NCBI GenBank assembly: GCA_964590755.1
Contig: CAZPYK010000005.1
Location: 1 to 53,437, forward strand
Direction: 5' to 3'
Length of the DNA stretch: 53,437 nt
DNA from: CAG-390 sp964590755
GTDB taxonomy: Bacteria; Bacillota; Clostridia; Oscillospirales; CAG-272
A model generated the notes under the pieces. The model searched no databases, was not told where the DNA came from, and saw nothing but the letters and a program-made list of their open reading frames with translations. This document shows positions 7,381 through 15,744 of this stretch, piece after piece (the stretch's first letter is position 1; every line of letters begins with the position of its first letter). The position numbers were made by a program, and so were the translations under genes.

Positions 7381-9147
7381 TTATTTATTCTTATTCCGTT
7401 TGACCAATATAACGCATATGATGACAGCCGCGGATACACCCGCGCCGACAAGCAGTGCCGCGATCGCGATAACGGCGATCAGCAATACAGTCGTTCCGTT
7501 CACCTGCGGCTCGGCGGGCTCCTTTTGAATGACCTCGCCGTTCTCGTCGGTCATCTCGCCCATGTCGTCGCCGCCCGGCAGCCCGGGAGCATTCGGATCG
7601 ATCGGATCGCCGTCCGGCATTATATTATCGATGCTGCTGCCGCTGACGTTTCCGGTCTCGGCGGTCACGGTTGCGATATCATTGCCGCCGACGGCAAGCG
7701 TATAGCCGGCACCCGAGGTGAGCTCGGGAGAGGAGAAAACGATGTGCGCGGTATCGTAGGTGGCGGTAAAGGAATAGATCGTGTTGCCGTCGGCAGACTT
7801 AAAGCTCACCGTGTCACCCGCGGAGATCCCGAGCGAGGATGCGCCGCCCATTGCGCCGGATCCGCCAAAGCCACCGAAGCCGCCGAATCCGCCGGGAGGT
7901 GTGGTGCGATCCGAACTCTGATCGGTAAAGCCGCCGCCGTCCTTGCCGTTGTTTTTATCATTCTTGTCGTTTCGGTCGCCGCCAAAGCCCTGCATGCCTC
8001 CGGGGCGTCCGCCGCCCATGCCGCCGGAAGAGCCTATGACGATGGTCGGCTGTGTGGCATTGAGAGAGAGACCCATTCCGGCGCTGCCGCCCGCGGCAAG
8101 CACCGTTCCGCCGGTGATGGATATCTTACCGTCCGCATCGAGCGGCTGGTTATCGGCGGTATTGGCGGTCCATACGACCACACTGCCGCCGGATATGGTC
8201 AACATGCCGTTCGAATCGATGCCGTCGCCCGCAGTGGTGTCCATATAAAGGTCGCCGCCGCTGATGTTTATGGCAAACGAATAGTTCGAAAGGTCGGAAT
8301 TTGCCGCGTTTATGCAGTCATCCTCGGCGTGTATGGTGATGTTGCCCGAGTAAACATTTACCGTCGCGCCCTCAAGACCCTCATAGCATTTGTCTATGAC
8401 TATGGTGGGACCCGCGGTACCCGCCTCGCCGATATTCAATACCATATCGCTGTGAAGCGCGTCATCTGCCGCGCTTATCTTGATATTTCCGCTCGGTACC
8501 GACAGCGTCGCCTCGGCATTCACCGCATCGTTGACGGTGGTGGTGATGTTGAGCGTGAGCTCCTTTATCACCAAAAACGCCTCGCCCTCCTCATCGGTGG
8601 TCGCGCCGGCTTTGATGCCGTTCTTGCCCTTGGAATCAAGATTCAGCGTGCCGCCGCCGCATATGGTCACCTGCGAGCCGTCCTTGCATTTGATAACGGC
8701 GTTTTCGGCGTTTTGGTTATCGGGGTACACGTCGTCATTGTTGCGCACCGTGTCGGAAAGCGTGTTGACACTGCCCGACGCAACGACTATCGTTGCCGCC
8801 GAGCTCTTGTTGCAGGTGAGCGGAGCGGTCTCGGCGGCGGTGAGAGTCAGGCCGTCAAGCACCAGCGTGACGTTTTTCACTCCCTTTTTGACGGTCACCG
8901 ATCCGTCGGAACAGCTTCCCGACAGGATATATACGCCCTCGCCCTTTATCGAGAGCGCCGTGCCCTCTATCTTGTAATCGGTGTATTTTCCGTCCTCGGC
9001 TTTGATGCCGTCATCGGAAAATACAAGTCGTGTCGCGCCCGCGGCATCATACTCCGCCGCCGACGTCGATATGACCCACATCGGAAGAAGCATTGCCGTG
9101 ATAATGAGCAAGGCAAGCACTCCCTTAAAGCAATCATTCTTTTTCAT
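7381..9147 (-). CDS. Secreted, membrane-anchored carbohydrate-binding protein (Cthe_2159-like)
   Basis: The 588-residue protein has an N-terminal signal segment (FKGVLALLIITAMLLPMWVI, then SAAEYDAAG). A long region of short beta repeats follows, with phrases such as GVYILSGS, VTLVLDGLTL, NAVIKCKDG, DAVNAEATLSV, DDCINAANSD and DGIDSNGMLTISGGSVVVW, the pattern of Cthe_2159-type carbohydrate-binding beta-helix proteins. Residues 375-430 are a low-complexity Gly/Asp/Lys stretch. The C-terminus has one hydrophobic helix (LLIAVIAIAALLVGAGVSAAVIIC) and a basic tail, so it is probably membrane anchored. AAAGGA precedes the start. The Cthe_2159 prototype binds cellulose and acidic polysaccharides; the ligand here is unknown. 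Confidence 0.8.
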   Translation of the reverse strand: MKKNDCFKGVLALLIITAMLLPMWVISTSAAEYDAAGATRLVFSDDGIKAEDGKYTDYKIEGTALSIKGEGVYILSGSCSDGSVTVKKGVKNVTLVLDGLTLTAAETAPLTCNKSSAATIVVASGSVNTLSDTVRNNDDVYPDNQNAENAVIKCKDGSQVTICGGGTLNLDSKGKNGIKAGATTDEEGEAFLVIKELTLNITTTVNDAVNAEATLSVPSGNIKISAADDALHSDMVLNIGEAGTAGPTIVIDKCYEGLEGATVNVYSGNITIHAEDDCINAANSDLSNYSFAINISGGDLYMDTTAGDGIDSNGMLTISGGSVVVWTANTADNQPLDADGKISITGGTVLAAGGSAGMGLSLNATQPTIVIGSSGGMGGGRPGGMQGFGGDRNDKNDKNNGKDGGGFTDQSSDRTTPPGGFGGFGGFGGSGAMGGASSLGISAGDTVSFKSADGNTIYSFTATYDTAHIVFSSPELTSGAGYTLAVGGNDIATVTAETGNVSGSSIDNIMPDGDPIDPNAPGLPGGDDMGEMTDENGEVIQKEPAEPQVNGTTVLLIAVIAIAALLVGAGVSAAVIICVILVKRNKNK

Positions 9148-9257
9148 GGTATTCGTCCTTTCAAATCAAATCGTATCGATATCTTTGCATACATTGTAAT
9201 TTTAACCTGCTTTTATGATGGCGTATTAGCTTTTTTATGATATTTTTCTGAACAATA

Positions 9258-9286
9258 TTGATTTTTGCACACATTTATGCTACAAT
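9258..9286 (+). promoter_or_regulatory. Promoter of the small lipoprotein
   Basis: TTGATT (9258-9263) and TACAAT (9281-9286) are 17 bp apart, about 60 bp before the start at 9348. Confidence 0.65.
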
Positions 9287-9347
9287 ACAATTGATGCGTA
9301 TATTGTTTATTGAAAAAACGCATCAAACGACTTTTCGGAGGTACATT

Positions 9348-9701
9348 ATGAAAAGAAATTCAAGAAAAATGTTAAAGGTCACAGCCGCCGCGCTCGCGTT
9401 GCTGCTGCTCACACTGTCGCTTGCTTCCTGCGGCACCACCCTTTCGGGTACATACGAATCGTCTTCGGGTAATGTCACGCTCGAATTCAAGGGCGACAAG
9501 GTCATCTGCACTCAGCCCGCCAATCTGCTGCTCAGCTTGCTGACAAAGGAAACAGAGACCTTTACCGGCACCTATAAGATCGAAGACAACGTTATCACCT
9601 TCACATTCGAAAAGGAAGGCTGCACCGTTGCCGGCGAGCACAAGATCGAAATGGGCACCGATTATTTCAAGCTTGACGGATCTTCGATCTATACAAAATA
9701 A
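9348..9701 (+). CDS. Small lipoprotein
   Basis: The 117-residue protein has a lysine-rich N-terminus, a hydrophobic core and the lipobox LASC (cysteine near residue 26). The mature part, about 90 residues, resembles a short lipocalin- or META-like beta domain (TLSGTYESSSGNVTLEFKGDKV, then TGTYKIEDNVITFTF). CGGAGG precedes the start; 30 upstream codons are open but contain the promoter. It has its own promoter and terminator, so it is monocistronic. Its function is unknown. Confidence 0.75.
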   Translation: MKRNSRKMLKVTAAALALLLLTLSLASCGTTLSGTYESSSGNVTLEFKGDKVICTQPANLLLSLLTKETETFTGTYKIEDNVITFTFEKEGCTVAGEHKIEMGTDYFKLDGSSIYTK

Positions 9702-9718
9702 GTTCATAAAATCAACAA

Positions 9719-9762
9719 CTCCCGAGGCAAACGCACGCGCGTCACCTCGGGAGGCTTTTTTC
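9719..9762 (+). terminator. Rho-independent terminator
   Basis: CTCCCGAGG (9719-9727) pairs with CCTCGGGAG (9745-9753), followed by GCTTTTTTC. Confidence 0.85.
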
Positions 9763-9790
9763 TGTATTTGTTTTCCGATTTTTCCGCAGA

Positions 9791-11212
9791 TCAGACCTTT
9801 GCGACTATCTTTTCGCCGTCGGTCTTCGCCGTCGCGGGCAGGTCTCTGCCGTGCTGCCTCATGAAGAGGGTGAACAGCACCACCGCCGCGGCGCAACAGA
9901 GCATATCCGCAATGGGGGTCGCCCAAACGATGCCGTAGGTCGGATAGACCGCGTTGAGTATGAACATAAGCGGAATATCGAGCACGCCCTTGCGCAGCAG
10001 CGCCAGCACCAGCGAGCGCATGCCGTGTCCCGTTGCCTGGAAGAAGGAGATGACCGCATAAGCGCAAGCCGAGAAGGGCGCGCCGATGCAAAGGATGCGC
10101 AAGAAGGCATTGCCCCATTCGTGAGATGCGCTCGCTTCTTGAATAAAGAGCCCGATCAGCTCGCGAGCGAACAGCAGGCAAACTGTCATGCAGGCAAAGG
10201 AGATGGCAATTGAGATGCCCGCGGAGTAATAAACGGTCTGACGCATGCGCTTTTTGTTGCCCGAGGCGAAGTTATAGCCGATAAGCGGCAAAACTCCCTG
10301 CGACATTCCGCGCACGATGGAATGCGCGAGCATATTGACCTTTTTGGCAACGCCGATGCCCGCCTGTTGCGCGGTTCCCGCAATTCCCATGAGGTTGTCG
10401 AGTATGGCGTAGGAAATATTTTCGCAAAGCGTCATAAGACAGGCGGGAATGCCGATGCTGATGACAGACGAGGGAATGTTATTTTTGAACATCTCCTTTT
10501 CCGGCTTTGCGGAAAGCACCAGCTCGGCGCGATTCTTAACGATTATGATTATAAAGTAGATGAGTGCCGCGACATTCGAGAGCATGGTGGCAAGTGCCGC
10601 TCCCACGACCTCATTACCCTTGGGAAGGATCACGAACATAAACAGCGGGTCGAGAGCCATGTTGAGCACGCCGCCGAGCACGATTCCGATGCTCGCCTGC
10701 AGCGAGCGTCCCTCGGCGCGCACAAGATGCGAAAACAGGGTGTTGAGCGAGGTGGCAACGCCGCCGATAACGACCGCTATCAGCATATAGCGGCAAGCCT
10801 CGCGGTGGACGATCTCGTTATTTCCGCCGCCGAGCAGATCAACGAAAATATCCATAAAGAGCCATGCGGCAAAGGCGTATATCGCCGCGACGGCGGTACA
10901 GCCCCAAATGGCAAATGCCGAGGCGCGGCTTGCATCCTTTTTGTTATGTAACCCCAAAAAGCGCGATATCACGCTTGCTCCGCCCACTCCGAAAAGATTG
11001 GAGATGGCGGAAAGGAACATAAACGCGGGCATGCACACCGTAACGGCGGTTATCATCTCGTCGCTTCTCGTCAAGCCGACGAAGAAGGTGTCCGCCATAT
11101 TGTATATGACAAGGATTATCTGTCCCATAATGGAGGGGAAAGCCAGCTCGGCTATCGCTCGCATTATGGGTGTCGATTCAAAAAGCTCTTTTTCTTTAGC
11201 CTGTGATCGCAT
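9791..11212 (-). CDS. MATE family multidrug exporter
   Basis: The 473-residue protein has about twelve membrane segments. FPSIMGQIILVIYNMADTFFVG is the conserved first part of the MATE (NorM/DinF-type) family, and the second half repeats the pattern (PACLMTLCENISYAILDNLMG, GVLPLIGYNFASGNKKRM). Such exporters move cationic drugs or metabolites out using Na+ or H+ gradients. The start at 11212 is chosen for its family N-terminus; the ribosome binding site is weak. It overlaps the end of the LysR gene upstream by 17 bases, so translation is probably coupled and the LysR protein is its likely regulator. Confidence 0.88.
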   Translation of the reverse strand: MRSQAKEKELFESTPIMRAIAELAFPSIMGQIILVIYNMADTFFVGLTRSDEMITAVTVCMPAFMFLSAISNLFGVGGASVISRFLGLHNKKDASRASAFAIWGCTAVAAIYAFAAWLFMDIFVDLLGGGNNEIVHREACRYMLIAVVIGGVATSLNTLFSHLVRAEGRSLQASIGIVLGGVLNMALDPLFMFVILPKGNEVVGAALATMLSNVAALIYFIIIIVKNRAELVLSAKPEKEMFKNNIPSSVISIGIPACLMTLCENISYAILDNLMGIAGTAQQAGIGVAKKVNMLAHSIVRGMSQGVLPLIGYNFASGNKKRMRQTVYYSAGISIAISFACMTVCLLFARELIGLFIQEASASHEWGNAFLRILCIGAPFSACAYAVISFFQATGHGMRSLVLALLRKGVLDIPLMFILNAVYPTYGIVWATPIADMLCCAAAVVLFTLFMRQHGRDLPATAKTDGEKIVAKV

Positions 11213-12185
11213 GGGGTCTTTTTCTCTCTTTCTTTGTTTGAATATTGTTTGTCGTGTTTGTCTGCGGATGTGAGATATCATACATCGCCTCGGCATATGA
11301 GCGGCGTATCATTCCGATAAGCTCGCCGAAGTCGCGCGAGCGGCGATATACCAGCCGTATGCTGCGAGTCATTCCGATCCCGCGCAGAGGGACCGCCGCC
11401 ACGATGCCGTCATCGATCGCCGAGGTGCACGCTTTGCGCGAGAGCACCGAAGCTCCGTAATGTCCCGCAACCAGGCGGATTATGGTGTCTGTCGAGCCGA
11501 CTTCAAGTATGACGGTGAATTTCTCGGGCGGTATGCCCTCGCCCTCAAGACAGGCGTTGAACAGTCGCCGCGTGCCCGAGTCCTGCGGCTTCATTATCAG
11601 CGATTCGTTTTGCAGCTCCTCGGTCGTAATAAAGCCCTTTTCGGCATACTTGCTGTCGGGAGGAAGTATCACCGACAGCTGATCGGTGTCCAGCATGACC
11701 TCGGCAAGCTCGGGACTTGCGCACCCCGTGCCCTCAATGAGCGCGATGTCTATGCTGTAGCTTTCAAGCAGCTCGCACAGGCGGGAAGCCGAATCGGTGG
11801 TCACCGTCATGCGCGTGGGGGCTATCCGTGCCGAAAGCTTTTCTATCACTCCGGAGAGAATGCCGCTCAGCGCGCTCGGCGTCACGCCGACCGACACGCG
11901 TTCAAGGTTTCGCTTGGCAAGCTCCACCTCGTCCGACATACGCCGACACATGCGGCGTATCTTTTCGATATATTTGATTATTACCTCGCATTCGCGGGTC
12001 GGGATAAGACGGCGCTCTCCGCGTTCGAACATCGGGGCGTCAAGCTCCTGCTCTATCGAGCGCACCTGCTGAGCTACCGCCGACGGAGTCAGCCCGAGCT
12101 CATTGCCCGCGGCGGTGTAAGAGCCGAGGCGATGCACCTCAAGAAGGGAGATATAGCGCTGATCGTAATTTACCTTATCGAGCAT
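11196..12185 (-). CDS. LysR-family transcriptional regulator
   Basis: The 329-residue protein has a winged HTH at residues 1-65 (SLLEVHRLGSYTAAGNELGLTPSAVAQQVRSIEQELDAPMFER) and a periplasmic-binding-like effector domain. The start at 12185 has a purine-rich GGGGGGAGGGAGC site just before it; an upstream open frame of 81 codons without family similarity is rejected. It lies upstream of the MATE exporter and overlaps it. The effector domain shares SGTRRLFNACLEGEG...FTVILEVGSTDTI with the divergent LysR protein at 12610, so the two look like old paralogues. The ligand is unknown. Confidence 0.88.
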   Translation of the reverse strand: MLDKVNYDQRYISLLEVHRLGSYTAAGNELGLTPSAVAQQVRSIEQELDAPMFERGERRLIPTRECEVIIKYIEKIRRMCRRMSDEVELAKRNLERVSVGVTPSALSGILSGVIEKLSARIAPTRMTVTTDSASRLCELLESYSIDIALIEGTGCASPELAEVMLDTDQLSVILPPDSKYAEKGFITTEELQNESLIMKPQDSGTRRLFNACLEGEGIPPEKFTVILEVGSTDTIIRLVAGHYGASVLSRKACTSAIDDGIVAAVPLRGIGMTRSIRLVYRRSRDFGELIGMIRRSYAEAMYDISHPQTNTTNNIQTKKERKRPHAITG

Positions 12186-12420
12186 TGCTCCCTCCCCCCG
12201 CAGGATCACCGGGAGGCGAGCCGTTCCGATCCGACGTGCTTGACGGTCCGGCGCTTGGCGGCGCGGCGACCGAGCCCGACTTGTCGGTATGTTCGGGTCC
12301 GTCTTCGATATCATCGTCGATATCGTCGTCGATATCGTCGACGCGTCGTGCGGAATATATTCCCAGCGCCGTTTGCATGGCAAAGGATGCGCGCCCGAAA
12401 AGCTCACACGCTGTCGGCAT
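12175..12420 (-). CDS. Small acidic hypothetical protein upstream of lysR
   Basis: An 81-codon frame on the same strand starts with ATG at 12420 behind a strong AAGGGGGTGA site and overlaps the LysR start by 11 bases. The protein has an N-terminal segment of about 25 residues (CELFGRASFAMQTALGIYSA), an acidic repeat (DDIDDDIDDDIED, from 12-bp DNA repeats) and a Ser/Pro/Gly-rich, probably disordered tail. I do not recognise it. The good ribosome binding site and the stop-start overlap favour a real gene; the low-complexity sequence argues for caution. Confidence 0.45.
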   Translation of the reverse strand: MPTACELFGRASFAMQTALGIYSARRVDDIDDDIDDDIEDGPEHTDKSGSVAAPPSAGPSSTSDRNGSPPGDPAGGGSNAR

Positions 12421-12506
12421 ATGCTCACCCCCTTCTTTATTGATGCGTACTTAGTATTCCGCGGTCGAAAATAAAAAATGCCTTGCGGTGATTTTCCGAA
12501 AGGCTA

Positions 12507-12535
12507 TTGATTTCCGGTGCCGTTTGTACTATAAT
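12507..12535 (+). promoter_or_regulatory. Promoter of the second lysR gene, with palindrome at the -10
   Basis: TTGATT (12507-12512) and TATAAT (12530-12535) are 17 bp apart. ACTATAATTATAGT at 12528-12541 is a perfect palindrome covering the -10, a plausible operator. Confidence 0.65.
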
Positions 12536-12609
12536 TATAGTCGAAAAAGCGATAATGTCAAATTATGTTTTGATGTAACCCTATAATTATTTGTTATGCG
12601 GAGGCTAAA

Positions 12610-13509
12610 ATGATAGATCAAAAGGTGTATTCCATGCTGAAGGTCAACGAGTGCGGCAGCTTCGCCGCGGCGGCGAAACAGCTGTCGATAACTCAGCCGG
12701 CGGTCAGCCAGCATATAAAAGCGCTTGAGGAGGAGCTCGGGGTCAGAATCTTCGAAAGAAGCAGCGGAAAGACGGTCCTGACCAAGCAGGGCGCCGATGT
12801 GGTAAAGTACGCGCTTAAGATGGTGGGCATATATAACAGCCTTCGTCAGAGCCTTTCGGACGGAAGCAGTCTGACCACGCACTTAACGATCGGCGTGACG
12901 CACACGGCAGAGAGCAATCCGATCGCCGAATCGCTTGCGAAATATTGTTCGAAGAACGATCGCGTAAATATTAAAATGATTACGGATACCATAAGCAATC
13001 TTTATAGCATGCTGAAAACATATGATATAGATATTGCCATAGTCGAGGGGCGGGTAAACGACCCCGGCATCAAATATCTGCTTATGGACACCGACTATCT
13101 CATTCTTGCCGTCTCGCCCGAGCATCCCTTCGCACAAAAGAGCATGGTGACGCTCACCGAGCTCAAAAAGGAGCGCATGATATTGCGTCTGCCCAACTCG
13201 GGCACACGTAACCTGTTCGTCGCGCATCTCGAAAGCAACAATTTGAGCATATCCGATTTCAACGTCATACTTGAGGTGGACAACATTGCCACGATAAAGG
13301 ATCTTATCCGTCGCGATTTCGGTGTGTCGATACTGGCGCGCAGTGTTTGCCTTGACGAGCTGAAAAAAGGAAAGATCGTAGCGCTTCCCGTTGAGAATCT
13401 CAGCATGATGCGGGAGATAAACATCGCCTATCCCGCGGATTTCACTCAATTCGATATACTGCGCGACATCGTAAGGAGCTACAACGAAACCTTGGCGCTT
13501 TATAAATGA
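12610..13509 (+). CDS. LysR-family transcriptional regulator
   Basis: The 299-residue protein has the N-terminal winged HTH (SMLKVNECGSFAAAAKQLSITQPAVSQHIKALEEELGVRIFER) and an effector-binding domain with LPNSGTRNLFVAHLESNN and DLIRRDFGVSILARSVC, in a CysB/CysL-like arrangement. GGAGG lies before the start. It is divergent from the other LysR gene and from the MATE exporter, so it may act on its own gene, the left operon or distant genes. Which effector it senses cannot be read from the sequence. Confidence 0.9.
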   Translation: MIDQKVYSMLKVNECGSFAAAAKQLSITQPAVSQHIKALEEELGVRIFERSSGKTVLTKQGADVVKYALKMVGIYNSLRQSLSDGSSLTTHLTIGVTHTAESNPIAESLAKYCSKNDRVNIKMITDTISNLYSMLKTYDIDIAIVEGRVNDPGIKYLLMDTDYLILAVSPEHPFAQKSMVTLTELKKERMILRLPNSGTRNLFVAHLESNNLSISDFNVILEVDNIATIKDLIRRDFGVSILARSVCLDELKKGKIVALPVENLSMMREINIAYPADFTQFDILRDIVRSYNETLALYK

Positions 13510-13513
13510 GTGC

Positions 13514-13542
13514 TTGACTTTTACATATTATGTGTGTATAAT
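13514..13542 (+). promoter_or_regulatory. Promoter of the lipid kinase gene
   Basis: TTGACT (13514-13519) and TATAAT (13537-13542) are 17 bp apart, starting four bases after the LysR stop codon. Confidence 0.75.
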
Positions 13543-13596
13543 TAAGGCAATAAGCATTGCCGCAAATATGCCGCAAAAAGCATCACGGAGGTCAAT

Positions 13597-14598
13597 ATGG
13601 GTATTTTTTCAAAGAAGCAGACAGATCCGAAAAAAACAAAAAAGGCCAAAAAAGCAAAAGCGCAAAAAAAGAGCCCGGCACCTCAAGGTGCCGAGCGTCG
13701 GCTGCTGCTTATAATAAATCCGGTGTCCGGCAAGCTTAAGGCGCGGGCGGCGGTGCTGGACATAATAGAAAAGCTCACCGACGAGGGCTATGCTCCGACG
13801 GTGATGCCGACAAAATATCGCGGTCACGCCCGCGAGCTCGCCGCATCCGCCGAGTCTGCCGGCTTTTCGCGAGTGGTATGCTGCGGCGGCGACGGAACGC
13901 TCAACGAGGTCATCAGCGGCTTGCTGTCGGGCGGAACGTCCTCCCCCATTCCGATAGGCTATATCCCTGCGGGAAGCACCAACGATTTTGCCTCCGGCAT
14001 CGGCATTCCGGCCGATCTTGCCGCGGCAGCCGAGGCGGCGGCGGGCAGCGGCACTCTCTCGCTGGATATAGGCCGCTTCGGCGAGAACAGATATTTCACC
14101 TATATAGCCTCCTTCGGCGCATTTACCGCCGCGTCCTATTCCGCGCCGCAGAATGTGAAGAACAACCTCGGTCATTTCGCGTATGTGATAGAGGGACTCA
14201 AGGAATTTTTCAAGATAAAGCCGATAAAGGTCGTGTGCGAGGACGGCGACAGGGTATATCGCGGAGATTATGTCTTCTGCGGAGTGGCAAATTCGCTGTC
14301 GGTGGGCGGGCTTGTAAAGCTGGATCCCTCGATGGTGGGGCTGGATGACGGCGTTTTTGAGGTCATTCTGGTAAAAAGGCCGAAGAATGTGGATGAATTC
14401 AACTGCATCGTTCAGGCGCTGCTGACATCCGAGCTCGATTGCCCCATGATAGACTTTTTCCGCACCTCGCATGTCCGCTTCCGTGTTCCGGCGGGAACGG
14501 TATGGACGCTTGACGGTGAGCGTGCCGAATGCGGCGGCAAAGTCGAGCTTTCGGTCCTTCCGCGTGCCGTAAGGCTTGTGCGGGAAGATAATAAATAA
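13597..14598 (+). CDS. Diacylglycerol kinase family lipid kinase (YegS/BmrU-like)
   Basis: The 333-residue protein has the DAGK catalytic fold: LLLIINPVSGKLKA, the ATP loop CCGGDGTLNEVI and YIPAGSTNDFASGIGI, then the C-terminal beta domain with DYVFCGVANSLSVGG and LDDGVFEVILVKRP. The first 30 residues are an unusual Lys/Gln-rich stretch (KKTKKAKKAKAQKKS) that could bind acidic lipids or the membrane. It probably phosphorylates diacylglycerol or a related lipid at the inner face of the membrane, recycling lipid into phosphatidate. The start is supported by GGAGG. It has its own promoter and terminator. Confidence 0.9.
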   Translation: MGIFSKKQTDPKKTKKAKKAKAQKKSPAPQGAERRLLLIINPVSGKLKARAAVLDIIEKLTDEGYAPTVMPTKYRGHARELAASAESAGFSRVVCCGGDGTLNEVISGLLSGGTSSPIPIGYIPAGSTNDFASGIGIPADLAAAAEAAAGSGTLSLDIGRFGENRYFTYIASFGAFTAASYSAPQNVKNNLGHFAYVIEGLKEFFKIKPIKVVCEDGDRVYRGDYVFCGVANSLSVGGLVKLDPSMVGLDDGVFEVILVKRPKNVDEFNCIVQALLTSELDCPMIDFFRTSHVRFRVPAGTVWTLDGERAECGGKVELSVLPRAVRLVREDNK

Positions 14599-14603
14599 AA
14601 TCA

Positions 14604-14638
14604 AGGCTGTTAAAAAGCTTGATGCTTTTTAACAGCCT
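14604..14638. terminator. Bidirectional rho-independent terminator
   Basis: AGGCTGTTAAAAAGC (14604-14618) pairs with GCTTTTTAACAGCCT (14624-14638) between convergent genes, with T-rich sequence after it on the plus strand and TTTTATTTA on the minus strand. Confidence 0.85.
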
Positions 14639-14655
14639 CACTTTTTATTTATCAT

Positions 14656-15729
14656 TCATCGATCCGCGCTGTCCTCGGCGCACTCTTCCCCGTCGCATTC
14701 AACGTCGTCATCATCGTCATCATCGTAATCGTCGTCGTCGTCGTCATCCTCGTCCTCGTCTTCGTCTTCCTCATCCTCCTCGCTCACTTCGACACCGACA
14801 TCGACACATGCCATCGGAGCGGCAAAGGTGGCGGCAACTATCACCGCGGCGGCAAGAAGCATGATGCCGCCCGAGGGAAGCTTTTCGTTTATGAGCAGTA
14901 TCGCCGCAAGCGCCGTTGGCAGGCAGGATACGACAAACGAACAGAGCCGCGATCCGCAACCCGAAAGCAGGAACGCAAGCACCGCCGCGCCGAAAAAGGC
15001 GACGGCAAGCCCGGCGTATACCTCCGGCTCGGTGCCGTCGATCGACGCGAGAAAATTCACGCGAATGCCGGTATTCCCGAGCGAGTTCAGATAATCGGCG
15101 GCAAGCTCACGCGCCGAGTAGTAGCCCTCGGAGGAAAAGACCATATATATCCTGTCCACGGCTCCGGGCAGAGTCTTTACCGCATCCGAGATCACGACAG
15201 CCTCTTGACGCAAAAGGGTGACGATATCCGCCGACGCCGCAACGCGCTCGGAAAGACGTGCTATATACGCCGCAAAGCCGGAGCCGGCAAGTCCGACCAC
15301 AAGACCGCCCAGCGGCACCGAAAGGCGGGTCAATTTCTCCTTGTCGCATTGCGCCGCGTAGGCTATCGAGCCGGCAAGATGCGCGGCAGTGAAAAGTATC
15401 ACGCCGGTTGGGTATTTTGCCAGCATTTTTGTGTTCAAAAGATTAAGCTCAAAGCAGAGTGTGAGCGCCGCGACGGCTACCGAGAGCCACGGAAGGCGAC
15501 GCAGGATAATTCCGACGGCGGCGGATAGCACGAGCAGTATAAATATGTGAAAATATCCGCGGTACGCGTCCTTGTCGAGCAGCTTTTCCACTCGCTCAAG
15601 CATGCCGAGCTTCTCGCCGTCGGCGGCGGTGCCGTCGATGCCGATATATCCGGTTACCAGATAAACGGCGACGAGCAGAGCCAAAAAGATCGCAAGTACG
15701 TCGGTAAAGCTTTTAAAGGTGTTTTTCAT
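14656..15729 (-). CDS. Polytopic membrane protein with poly-acidic C-terminus
   Basis: The 357-residue protein has a first membrane segment at about 10-30 (VLAIFLALLVAVYLVTGYI), several more up to about residue 310, and a soluble loop near 170-230. The last 45 residues are almost only Asp and Glu with a few Cys (VECDGEECAED). The tail is encoded by a simple repeat likely to slip during replication. I do not recognise the family. It is the last gene of the zapA operon, 15 bases after the U32 gene. The ribosome binding site is weak. Confidence 0.7.
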   Translation of the reverse strand: MKNTFKSFTDVLAIFLALLVAVYLVTGYIGIDGTAADGEKLGMLERVEKLLDKDAYRGYFHIFILLVLSAAVGIILRRLPWLSVAVAALTLCFELNLLNTKMLAKYPTGVILFTAAHLAGSIAYAAQCDKEKLTRLSVPLGGLVVGLAGSGFAAYIARLSERVAASADIVTLLRQEAVVISDAVKTLPGAVDRIYMVFSSEGYYSARELAADYLNSLGNTGIRVNFLASIDGTEPEVYAGLAVAFFGAAVLAFLLSGCGSRLCSFVVSCLPTALAAILLINEKLPSGGIMLLAAAVIVAATFAAPMACVDVGVEVSEEDEEDEDEDEDDDDDDDYDDDDDDDVECDGEECAEDSADR

Positions 15730-15744
15730 TTTGATCTGTTGCCT

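Noticed and set aside
7357..9240. Long plus-strand open frame opposite the carbohydrate-binding gene
   Set aside because: It mirrors the codon bias of the real minus-strand gene, and the protein has no recognisable pattern.
12305..12345. 12-bp repeats considered as CRISPR-like
   Set aside because: Units are contiguous with no spacers; they encode the acidic repeat of a small ORF.
14700..14790. GTC/CTC-rich tract considered as a noncoding satellite
   Set aside because: It encodes the poly-Asp/Glu tail of the membrane protein in frame.
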